10,724 bases of DNA from an uncultured Porphyromonadaceae bacterium (GTDB taxonomy: Bacteria; Bacteroidota; Bacteroidia; Bacteroidales; Muribaculaceae), in NCBI GenBank assembly GCA_947177605.1, contig CAMWUX010000021.1:1-10724 (forward strand), in the 5' to 3' direction. Each line of letters starts with the position of its first letter. The first letter of the stretch is position 1. The notes beneath the pieces were generated by a model, which was not told the DNA's origin, did not search any database, and saw only the letters and a program-made list of their open reading frames with translations. The position numbers and the translations under genes were made by a program. Of the stretch, positions 1 through 5,420 are shown piece after piece.

Positions 1-544
1 GGGCAAGACCACTGCTGAACAGCGCCGCGATTTCACCCTCGTGATGAAAGGTCACATCGCCCTCGGATCTCAAATCTTCCCCGAAGGCACCCGTGGCGAC
101 CAGCTCGACGCGCTCGCACGTCAATTCCTGTGGCAAAACGGTCTCAGCTATCTCCACGGCACCGGTCACGGCGTAGGTCACTTCCTCAACGTACAGGAAG
201 GGCCGCAGAGTATTCGCCTCAACGACACCATGGCGCCGATGGAGCCGGGTATGATCACATCCAACGAGCCCGGCCTCTACCGCGAGGGCGAATACGGCAT
301 CCGCTGCGAAAACCTGGTGCTCACGGTCGATGCATTCACCACCGACTTCGGACGTTTCCTGAAATTCGAGACCCTTACCTGGTGTCCGTTCGACCTTCAA
401 CTTTTCGACACCGCCATAATGACCGATGCCGAAATCGATTGGGTCAACGACTACCACCGTCAGGTATGCGAGCGTCTGCTCCCCCACCTCGATGCCGATG
501 CGCAGCAATGGCTCATTGAAAAAACCCAACCTCTAACCCGCTGA
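1..544 (+). CDS. Aminopeptidase P family (M24B) metallopeptidase, C-terminal part only
   Basis: The first 180 visible residues, read from base 2, are the C-terminal half of the pita-bread catalytic domain of an Xaa-Pro aminopeptidase, which removes an N-terminal residue that precedes proline. The family signature HGTGHGVG is at visible residues 52-59. His56 is the expected metal ligand, followed by the metal-ligand glutamates Glu89 (in SNEPG) and Glu103 (in RCENL). The two aspartate ligands lie upstream of the window. After the second glutamate comes the C-terminal extension (around TWCPFDL and the following helix) seen in cytosolic APP1-like enzymes. One deviation stands out: the segment usually read NVHEGP is NVQEGP (Gln65, codon 194-196), at the place of a conserved active-site histidine. 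The gene is cut only by the window edge and ends with TGA at 542-544. The next gene starts 8 bp downstream, which suggests cotranscription. Confidence 0.93.
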   Translation, partial: GKTTAEQRRDFTLVMKGHIALGSQIFPEGTRGDQLDALARQFLWQNGLSYLHGTGHGVGHFLNVQEGPQSIRLNDTMAPMEPGMITSNEPGLYREGEYGIRCENLVLTVDAFTTDFGRFLKFETLTWCPFDLQLFDTAIMTDAEIDWVNDYHRQVCERLLPHLDADAQQWLIEKTQPLTR

Positions 545-552
545 TATCCGAT

Positions 553-1077
553 ATGGCTCTAATAATTCCCGTAAGAGGCTTCACGCCGAAGTTTGGCCAC
601 GACTGTTTTCTGGCCGAAAACGCCACTATCATTGGCGACGTAACTATGGGCAGCGAATGCTCGATATGGTTCAACACAGTGCTCCGCGGCGATGTGAATA
701 CCATCACAATCGGCGACCGGGTGAATATTCAGGATGGATCGGTGCTCCACACCCTTTATGAGAAATCCACCATCGAGATCGGCAACGATGTGTCGGTAGG
801 ACACAACGTAACGCTCCATGGCTGCAAGATCCACGATCTGGCACTCATCGGTATGGGTGCCGTAGTGATGGACGATGCAGAAGTAGGAGAAGGCGCCGTA
901 GTAGCGGCCGGAGCCGTCGTGCTATCGCGTACCAAGATCGGCCCCAACGAACTTTGGGGTGGTGCGCCGGCCAAATTCATCAAAATGGTCGACCCCGCCA
1001 CTTCCGCAGAGCTCAACCGCAAGATCGCGCGCAACTATCTGATGTATTCCCGCTGGTACGACAACAACGAGGAATAA
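553..1077 (+). CDS. Gamma-class carbonic anhydrase-like hexapeptide-repeat protein
   Basis: This 174-aa left-handed beta-helix protein of the gamma carbonic anhydrase/YrdA/CamH family would form a trimer and may interconvert CO2 and bicarbonate in the cytoplasm. Imperfect hexapeptide repeats run from about residue 22 to 140 (IIGDVT, TIGDRV, EIGNDV, LIGMGA, EVGEGA and others), followed by a C-terminal helix. The three expected zinc ligands are present: His66, His84 and His89. The conserved Arg45, Asp47 and Gln60 (in LRGD and NIQDG) are also present. It lacks the acidic loop of the archaeal Cam enzyme, as is typical of YrdA/CamH-type members, some of which show little or no measured activity, so activity is not assured. 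Length is normal for the family. The ATG is 8 bp after the aminopeptidase stop, and a strong terminator follows. Confidence 0.93.
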   Translation: MALIIPVRGFTPKFGHDCFLAENATIIGDVTMGSECSIWFNTVLRGDVNTITIGDRVNIQDGSVLHTLYEKSTIEIGNDVSVGHNVTLHGCKIHDLALIGMGAVVMDDAEVGEGAVVAAGAVVLSRTKIGPNELWGGAPAKFIKMVDPATSAELNRKIARNYLMYSRWYDNNEE

Positions 1078-1103
1078 CCCCCGCCCGGCTCATATACGCA
1101 ACG

Positions 1104-1148
1104 CAGAAGCGCCGACCCTCAAACGGGATCGGCGCTTCTGTTTCTTAA
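1104..1148 (+). terminator. Intrinsic terminator after the carbonic anhydrase-like gene
   Basis: Bases 1104-1117 and 1125-1140 form a GC-rich stem (CAGAAGCGCCGA pairs with TCGGCGCTTCTG, then CCC with GGG past a one-base bulge) closed by the loop TCAAAC. TTTCTT follows on the plus strand. On the minus strand the same stem lacks a U-rich tail, so it mainly serves the plus-strand operon, although it may also stop HIT-gene transcripts arriving from the other side. Confidence 0.88.
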
Positions 1149-1161
1149 TCGTCAGAATATC

Positions 1162-1557
1162 TTAGAGCTTTACAGCTGCCGACACCTTAGTGGCTATCTC
1201 GGCCATCTGCACAGGAGTGAGCTCTACATGCTTGCGGAAGTCGACATCAGCCTCCGACTGAATAGGTACGAGGTGGATATGAGCGTGAGGCACTTCCATA
1301 CCGAGTACGGCTTCAGCCACTCGCTTGCAGGGCATCGTGGCCTTGAGCGCCTCGGCCACGCGTTTGGCAAAAAGTTCGAGCGCCACATATTCGGCGTCAG
1401 GCAGATCAAAGAGATAATCCACCTCGCGCTTCGGAATCACAAGCGTGTGGCCGGGAGCCATCGGACGAATGTCGAGGAATGCCAGATGCGCATCATCCTC
1501 GGCTATCTTATAGCAGGGTATCTCGCCTGCCACGATCATACTGAATACAGAAGCCAT
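1162..1557 (-). CDS. HIT family protein (nucleotide hydrolase/transferase, Hint-like)
   Basis: This 131-aa histidine-triad protein has the usual length for the Hint/HinT branch. Members bind purine nucleotides and typically hydrolyse nucleoside phosphoramidates or acyl-adenylates in the cytosol; the physiological substrate here is unknown. The N-terminal segment SVFSMIVAGEIPCYKI and the LDIRPMAPGHTLVIPK block at residues 28-43 are typical. The catalytic triad is HAHIHLVP at residues 91-98, with His95 the expected nucleophile, preceded by the conserved glycine and Pro90. The gene starts 12 bp downstream of the greA stop on the same strand, so the two are almost certainly one operon. The ATG at 1557 gives the full conserved N-terminus. 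Confidence 0.94.
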   Translation of the reverse strand: MASVFSMIVAGEIPCYKIAEDDAHLAFLDIRPMAPGHTLVIPKREVDYLFDLPDAEYVALELFAKRVAEALKATMPCKRVAEAVLGMEVPHAHIHLVPIQSEADVDFRKHVELTPVQMAEIATKVSAAVKL

Positions 1558-1569
1558 AGCAAGCAGTTA

Positions 1570-2040
1570 TCAGAAGGTAATCTGTACGATTTCAAACTTC
1601 ATAAGGCCGGCAGGCACCTTGATCTCGACGATCTCGCCAAGTTTATGGCCAAGCAGACCTTGCGCGATAGGGGTCGACGAGCCTATCTTCTTCTCCTTGA
1701 GATTGGCCTCACTGTCGGCTACGATAGTGTACTCCATCGTCATGCCGTTGGCCACATTTTTTATCTTAACGCAGTTGAGTATCTGCACCTCCTCATTGTT
1801 GAGGTTGCTTTCGTCGATAATGCGGCACGAAGCCACCAGATCCTTGAGTTGGGCTATCTTCATTTCAAGGAGACCCTGAGCCTCCTTGGCGGCATCGTAT
1901 TCCGAATTTTCCGACAGGTCACCCTTGTCGCGGGCTTCTGCGATGGCACGCGATATTTCGGGGCGCTTCACGGATTCGAGATAGGCTATTTCTTCCATTT
2001 TCTTCTTATAGCCCTCTTTGGTCATGTAAGTTATAGGCAT
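1570..2040 (-). CDS. greA: Transcription elongation factor GreA
   Basis: This 156-aa factor inserts its coiled coil into the secondary channel of RNA polymerase and stimulates cleavage of the 3' end of RNA in backtracked complexes. Residues 1-75 form the antiparallel coiled coil, and the tip contains GDLSENSEYDAA with the two functional acidic residues Asp41 and Glu44 at the same numbers as in E. coli GreA. Residues about 80-156 form the FKBP-like C-terminal domain, including the family block STPIAQGLLGHKLGE (residues 121-135). The ATG at 2040 gives the canonical start MPITYMTKEG. It heads an operon with the HIT gene. A long AT-rich and structured leader precedes it, so expression may be controlled by attenuation. 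Confidence 0.97.
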   Translation of the reverse strand: MPITYMTKEGYKKKMEEIAYLESVKRPEISRAIAEARDKGDLSENSEYDAAKEAQGLLEMKIAQLKDLVASCRIIDESNLNNEEVQILNCVKIKNVANGMTMEYTIVADSEANLKEKKIGSSTPIAQGLLGHKLGEIVEIKVPAGLMKFEIVQITF

Positions 2041-2080
2041 GGTAGTAGTATTATCTAATTTACGTGTGACTTAATGAAAA

Positions 2081-2130
2081 AATCAAAAAAATTGTGGAAT
2101 CTCCACCCATAACTCAGGGCGAGACTCCAG
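2081..2130 (-). terminator. Terminator-like hairpin with long U-tract in the greA leader (possible attenuator)
   Basis: Read on the minus strand, bases 2129-2117 pair with 2108-2095: UGGAGUCUC with GAGAUUCCA, a small internal loop, then CCC with GGG, closed by UGAGUUAU. The stem includes a G-U wobble (2125 with 2099) that would be an A-C mismatch on the plus strand, so the structure favours the minus-strand RNA. The stem is followed by CAA, then seven U, GA and six U, ending 36 nt before the greA start codon. A smaller alternative hairpin, GUGGA-GAU-UCCAC (2106-2094), overlaps it. Its place between the promoter and greA suggests attenuation or a short terminated leader RNA. Only sequence complementarity supports this. 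Confidence 0.68.
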
Positions 2131-2171
2131 AAGGGAGTGTCGTGGCGAGATAGCCACATCAATTTTATTTT
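2085..2171 (-). ncRNA. Candidate structured greA leader / short terminated RNA
   Basis: From the predicted start near 2171 to the end of the first U-tract is about 85 nt. In transcript order it could fold as hairpin 1, GUGGC-loop-GCCAC (2157-2142), hairpin 2, ACUCC-CUUCU-GGAGU (2138-2124, extended by G-C and A-U pairs around a G-G mismatch), and then the terminator hairpin. Hairpin 2 uses the same GGAGU bases (2128-2124) that form the 5' arm of the terminator, so the two exclude each other, as in attenuators and riboswitches. It matches no RNA family I can recognise. Termination here would leave a free small RNA, and readthrough would give greA mRNA. Confidence 0.45.
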
Positions 2172-2198
2172 GTGTTGCAAATATAGCGCTTAATTTTC
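2169..2198 (+). promoter_or_regulatory. Possible promoter for the ion channel gene
   Basis: TTTG at 2169-2172, an 18-base spacer, then TAATTTTC at 2191-2198 matches seven of eight positions of TAnnTTTG. Transcription would start near 2205, leaving a leader of about 50 nt. The boxes interleave with the greA -7 box on the other strand, so the two divergent promoters may compete for RNA polymerase. The spacer is one base short of the usual range. Confidence 0.38.
2178..2185 (-). promoter_or_regulatory. -7 promoter box for greA-HIT
   Basis: On the minus strand this reads TATATTTG, a perfect match to the Bacteroides primary-sigma -7 consensus TAnnTTTG. No good TTTG lies 19-21 bases upstream, so the -33 element is weak. 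The implied transcription start is near 2171, which gives a leader of about 130 nt. Confidence 0.6.
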
Positions 2199-2254
2199 AA
2201 AAAACCGCATATTCCGCTCATCTTTTTTTGCTTTACCGTTGTTAGATAGGTACT

Positions 2255-3016
2255 ATGAGGGAATATCTGTTACGACATAGTCGCTTGGTGCACCGGGTGC
2301 TCAACGGTGTTATACTCGGCCTTTCGATAGGACTTATCGCCTATTTGTCGGTCGACGCATTGCGCGGGCGTGAATTCATCTACGACCGCGGATATATGAC
2401 ATATCAGCTGTGGGTCTGTATAATCTTCATCTTCGACTTCTTTCTGGAGATGTATATGTCGGACCACCGCTGGGACTACTTCTGGCGGCGCTTGCCATTC
2501 CTTTTGTTAAGCATTCCCTACATCAACCTTGCCGAGTGGGGCGGCATGACCCTCACAGGCGAGACCCTCTACTTCGCGCGCTTCATCCCGCTGGCACGTG
2601 GCGCCCTGGCTGTATCAATCGTAGTAGGCTATCTGTCGGCCAACCGGCTCATCAACATATTCGCCTCCTACACCGTGATACTCGTGGCCATCGTCTACCT
2701 TGGCAGCCTTATATTCTACGAGCGTGAAGCCGGCATCAACCCCGACGTCACATCCTACGGCAAAGCCCTCTGGTGGGCGTGTGCCGATGCCACTACCACC
2801 GGCAGCACCATCTATCCCGTTACGCCCGTCGGACGCATCGTGGCGGCCGTACTGGCCATAATGGGTATGGTGATGTTTCCGCTTTTCACCGTAGTAGTCA
2901 CATCAGCCGTCCGCTCCCGACTACGTCACTCGATACCCTCCGCTGTAGCGGACACAAGTTCCGGCAACGGAAGCGCACAAGCCCCGACCGACACCGATGA
3001 TGATGATTCAGATTAG
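2255..3016 (+). CDS. Six-TM ion channel of the voltage-gated-like cation channel superfamily, atypical filter
   Basis: This 253-aa inner-membrane protein has the layout of one voltage-gated-like channel subunit, expected to assemble as a tetramer. Predicted segments are S1 15-36, S2 51-69, S3 78-97, S4-like 105-125, S5 132-155, pore helix and filter 170-188, and S6 193-219, with a polar tail ending in an acidic run (TDTDDDDSD). The S4-like segment has only scattered arginines (109, 115, 131), so strong voltage sensing is doubtful. The pore has the hallmark WWA start (173-175) and the IYPVTPVGR end (186-194). In between it reads TTTGST, where potassium channels have TTVGYGD. Ion selectivity therefore cannot be assumed to be potassium. 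The gene is divergent from greA and convergent with the PpiD-like gene. Confidence 0.85.
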   Translation: MREYLLRHSRLVHRVLNGVILGLSIGLIAYLSVDALRGREFIYDRGYMTYQLWVCIIFIFDFFLEMYMSDHRWDYFWRRLPFLLLSIPYINLAEWGGMTLTGETLYFARFIPLARGALAVSIVVGYLSANRLINIFASYTVILVAIVYLGSLIFYEREAGINPDVTSYGKALWWACADATTTGSTIYPVTPVGRIVAAVLAIMGMVMFPLFTVVVTSAVRSRLRHSIPSAVADTSSGNGSAQAPTDTDDDDSD

Positions 3017-3039
3017 CAATCCCCGCTCTCAATATACAA

Positions 3040-3074
3040 CGAATCCCGGCCTGATGGTCGGGATTCGCTTTTAT
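3040..3074 (+). terminator. Terminator between the convergent channel and PpiD-like genes
   Basis: Bases 3040-3051 (CGAATCCCGGCC) pair over 12 positions, one of them a G-U wobble, with 3056-3067 (GGTCGGGATTCG) around the loop TGAT, followed by CTTTTAT on the plus strand. It lies 23 bp after the channel stop and 18 bp from the stop of the opposing gene. It may work in both directions, but the U-tract is poorer on the minus strand (TTGTATATT). Confidence 0.85.
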
Positions 3075-3085
3075 AGGGGGATCTA

Positions 3086-5233
3086 TTATTCTTTGCTCTG
3101 GAAGTTATTGAGACGGTTCTCGATCTTGCGGTCACCCAGCAGGAGACGCATCATATCGAGCTGTCCGAGGAAGCGCTGCTGGAAATCGCCGTTGACGGTG
3201 CGCAGATCAGGCTGCTCGGCGGGAACATTTACCTCAGTAACCTCGAATACAACAACACCATTTGAACCCTTTGCGGGACCTACGAGAGTACCCTTGGGCG
3301 AGGTGACGATGCGAGCCACGAGCTCAGAGCCGAGTTGCGATGCACGGGTCACATTCACGGCACGTGTGGCGGGCTCGGTGCCCATTGCCTCGGCATATTC
3401 CTCAACGGTCTTGCCCTTACCGGCATACTGCTTGATGAGAGCTTCAGCCTTCTTGTTGTTGCGCACCACCTGAGTAAGCTGGCTGCGGAGACGGGGATCG
3501 TCGAGAGTAACATAATCTTTGAATATATCTACTACACCACCGGCAAGCATCATACCTGTGGACTGGCCGCCGAAAACACCGGATACAGCACCTTCCTTAG
3601 CATCGAGCGCCCACTTGCCGAGCGAGCTCGAACCGGTGAGATAAGCGGGCTGGCCGTTCATACCATATCCGCTGAGTACGATGGGGAGCGAGGGAGTGAT
3701 ATCGGCGAGCTGGCAGTTGTAGCCTGCGGCAGCTGCATTGTCATAGAATGCCTGAGCCTCGGGGTTGGCGGCAATATAAGCTTCAAGATCGGATTTGAGC
3801 TTGGATACGGTTGCCGATGAGGGAAGAAGCTGATAGCTTATCAGATCCATCTCCACGATAGTCTGGGGAGCCTTACGCGAGGTCACGGTGTAGATAGTAG
3901 CGTAGGGAGCGTGAGCACCGAGAGTGTCAGCGAGGAACGCTGTGCCGTTTTCTGCATTCACGAACGACTGCTTGTAGGTCGAGAAGTCAGAGCTAATAAT
4001 CTGGCCTACCTCTGCGGGGAGATTGATCACAGGCTTGGTAAGCGATGTGGTAATGGTGTCGGCCATAAGAACACCGGCTACAGTCTTGAGCGAGTCGGCA
4101 GCGATACCTCCGTTGATAAGGGCGAGAATCGAATCGGCTGTAGCGGGGTTGGTAGCGTCTACGATCACGAAGGAGGTTGTGATGGTATCCACCTCTACAG
4201 CCTTGCGGTTGAGCTTGGCGATCTGGAAGTAGGTGGAGTTATGGTCGGTAAGAGCGGCCTGACCTACGGCAGCCGAGTCAATGAATGCCTTCATACCCTG
4301 ATTGCCACCGGCGGCGATAGCCTTATCAAGGGCTTCAAGGCTGTAGGCAGCCTTCGAAGTCTCGAAGCCCTTGTAGCCACTCAGGCCTGTGAGTTCGGGC
4401 TTGGAATTGAGCTGAGCCACTACTTCATTGATCATCTCGAGAGCTGCCTGCTCGTCGGCCTGCGAGGGAACTACGGGAACGGCGATCACTGCCACGAGGC
4501 GCGACTCTTCGTCGAGAGCGTACTCAGCTTTGTGAGCGTCGTATTCAGCCTGAAGTTCCTCGTCGGTCACATTGTAGTTGTTATCGGGCTCGGAGGCGTA
4601 GAGTTTCTGAGCGTAGGAGATGTTGTAGTCGGTGTTGAGGTCGGCATAGAGGTATTTTGCATCGAGAGCATTAGCCACCATAGTGCCCTGAATCATGTTG
4701 ATCAGTTTACGCTGAAGGAGGGTCTGGGCGAGTTGATCTTCAAAAGCGAGCCAAGCCTGCTTCATCTGTTCGGCCTGCTCGGGCGATGCACCATACTGCT
4801 CGGCATTGTTGGCATATTCGAAGAACTGGCCGGCACTTGCAAACTGGCCGCCGCTCCACTGCTGAGCGAGCATATTGGCGAAGACCTGACCCGAACCGTT
4901 GACGGCATCATTGAGCTCGTCGTCGGTCACTACAAGGCCGAGGCGTTCGTATTCTTTCTGAGTGAGGAGCTTCATCATCAGAGTCTGGAGAGTCTGTTGC
5001 TCCTGCGCGGTGCGCTCTTCTGCGGAGCCACCGGCTGCGTTGAGGTTCTGGATCGCTTTGGCGTATTCCTGATAGTCGATTTTATCGTCGCCTACTACGG
5101 CTACTGTGGTATCATTTCCCCACAGCGTACGGCCGGAGGTAAAGAAGTCGCCGATAATGAATGCGAGCAATGCTACACCTATTACTATAAGGAGTAGTAC
5201 GGATCTGCTGCGGATTTTCTCTAAGGTTGCCAT
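3086..5233 (-). CDS. PpiD-like periplasmic chaperone (SurA N-terminal type) with degenerate parvulin domain
   Basis: This 715-aa membrane-anchored protein has a short cytoplasmic N-terminus with positive charges (MATLEKIRSR), one transmembrane helix at about 11-29, and a large periplasmic part. Residues about 43-240 resemble the SurA_N/PpiD chaperone fold, starting with VAVVGDDKIDYQEYAKA and rich in helices; they contain the usual two-part arrangement around a central domain. The central region, about 350-460, sits where PpiD proteins carry a parvulin prolyl-isomerase. Only the beginning (FVIVDATN and TADSILALINGG) resembles it, and the GGdLG-type motifs are absent. The C-terminal 250 residues end in a helix-rich segment. 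Length fits Bacteroidota PpiD homologues. The likely role is folding or quality control of envelope proteins leaving the Sec channel. It is monocistronic, with its own consensus promoter and a shared downstream terminator. Confidence 0.82.
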   Translation of the reverse strand: MATLEKIRSRSVLLLIVIGVALLAFIIGDFFTSGRTLWGNDTTVAVVGDDKIDYQEYAKAIQNLNAAGGSAEERTAQEQQTLQTLMMKLLTQKEYERLGLVVTDDELNDAVNGSGQVFANMLAQQWSGGQFASAGQFFEYANNAEQYGASPEQAEQMKQAWLAFEDQLAQTLLQRKLINMIQGTMVANALDAKYLYADLNTDYNISYAQKLYASEPDNNYNVTDEELQAEYDAHKAEYALDEESRLVAVIAVPVVPSQADEQAALEMINEVVAQLNSKPELTGLSGYKGFETSKAAYSLEALDKAIAAGGNQGMKAFIDSAAVGQAALTDHNSTYFQIAKLNRKAVEVDTITTSFVIVDATNPATADSILALINGGIAADSLKTVAGVLMADTITTSLTKPVINLPAEVGQIISSDFSTYKQSFVNAENGTAFLADTLGAHAPYATIYTVTSRKAPQTIVEMDLISYQLLPSSATVSKLKSDLEAYIAANPEAQAFYDNAAAAGYNCQLADITPSLPIVLSGYGMNGQPAYLTGSSSLGKWALDAKEGAVSGVFGGQSTGMMLAGGVVDIFKDYVTLDDPRLRSQLTQVVRNNKKAEALIKQYAGKGKTVEEYAEAMGTEPATRAVNVTRASQLGSELVARIVTSPKGTLVGPAKGSNGVVVFEVTEVNVPAEQPDLRTVNGDFQQRFLGQLDMMRLLLGDRKIENRLNNFQSKE

Positions 5234-5314
5234 TGGTTTTTATTAGTGTGACTTTGTTATTATTTCGTTCGTTTAAAAATACCTGCGGCTTTTACCACAA
5301 GGCAATATAGCGCA

Positions 5315-5345
5315 CAAAGATACACTTTTTCCCGTAGTATTCAAA
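5315..5345 (-). promoter_or_regulatory. Consensus Bacteroides-type promoter for the PpiD-like gene
   Basis: On the minus strand TTTG (5345-5342), a 19-base spacer, then TATCTTTG (5322-5315) matches both the -33 and -7 elements of the Bacteroides primary-sigma promoter with ideal spacing. The predicted start near 5308 gives a leader of about 75 nt that is A-rich and has no Shine-Dalgarno sequence. Confidence 0.8.
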
Positions 5346-5358
5346 ATTTTTTTAATAC

Positions 5359-5391
5359 GACGACGGCGCGCCGCAAAGGGGCGCCGGCGTC
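5359..5391 (-). terminator. GC-rich hairpin after the lipoprotein gene, probable terminator
   Basis: The inverted repeat GACGCCGGCGCCCC / GGCGCGCCGTCGTC (minus strand) makes about 12 pairs with two mismatches and a loop of TTTGC. It lies 29 bp past the lipoprotein stop and just upstream of the -33 box of the next gene. The tail on the minus strand is GTATTAAAAAAATTTT, a poor U-tract, while the plus-strand tail is ATTTTAT. It may therefore be a weak or factor-aided terminator that insulates the next promoter. Confidence 0.55.
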
Positions 5392-5420
5392 ATTTTATCG
5401 AATTGGGGGGATGTTTTTTG

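Noticed and set aside
1228-2058. A 276-codon plus-strand open frame spanning greA and the HIT gene
   Set aside because: It runs antisense across two well-identified conserved genes and their spacer, and has no family resemblance.
3911-5197. A 428-codon open frame on the plus strand opposite the PpiD-like gene
   Set aside because: It is an antisense shadow. The minus-strand gene has a TM anchor, family-like domains, a consensus promoter and the expected length.
5359-5391. GC-rich inverted repeat as a protein-binding operator for the PpiD-like promoter
   Set aside because: It lies just upstream of the -33 box, but the long stem and its place after a gene end fit a terminator better. An operator role cannot be excluded.
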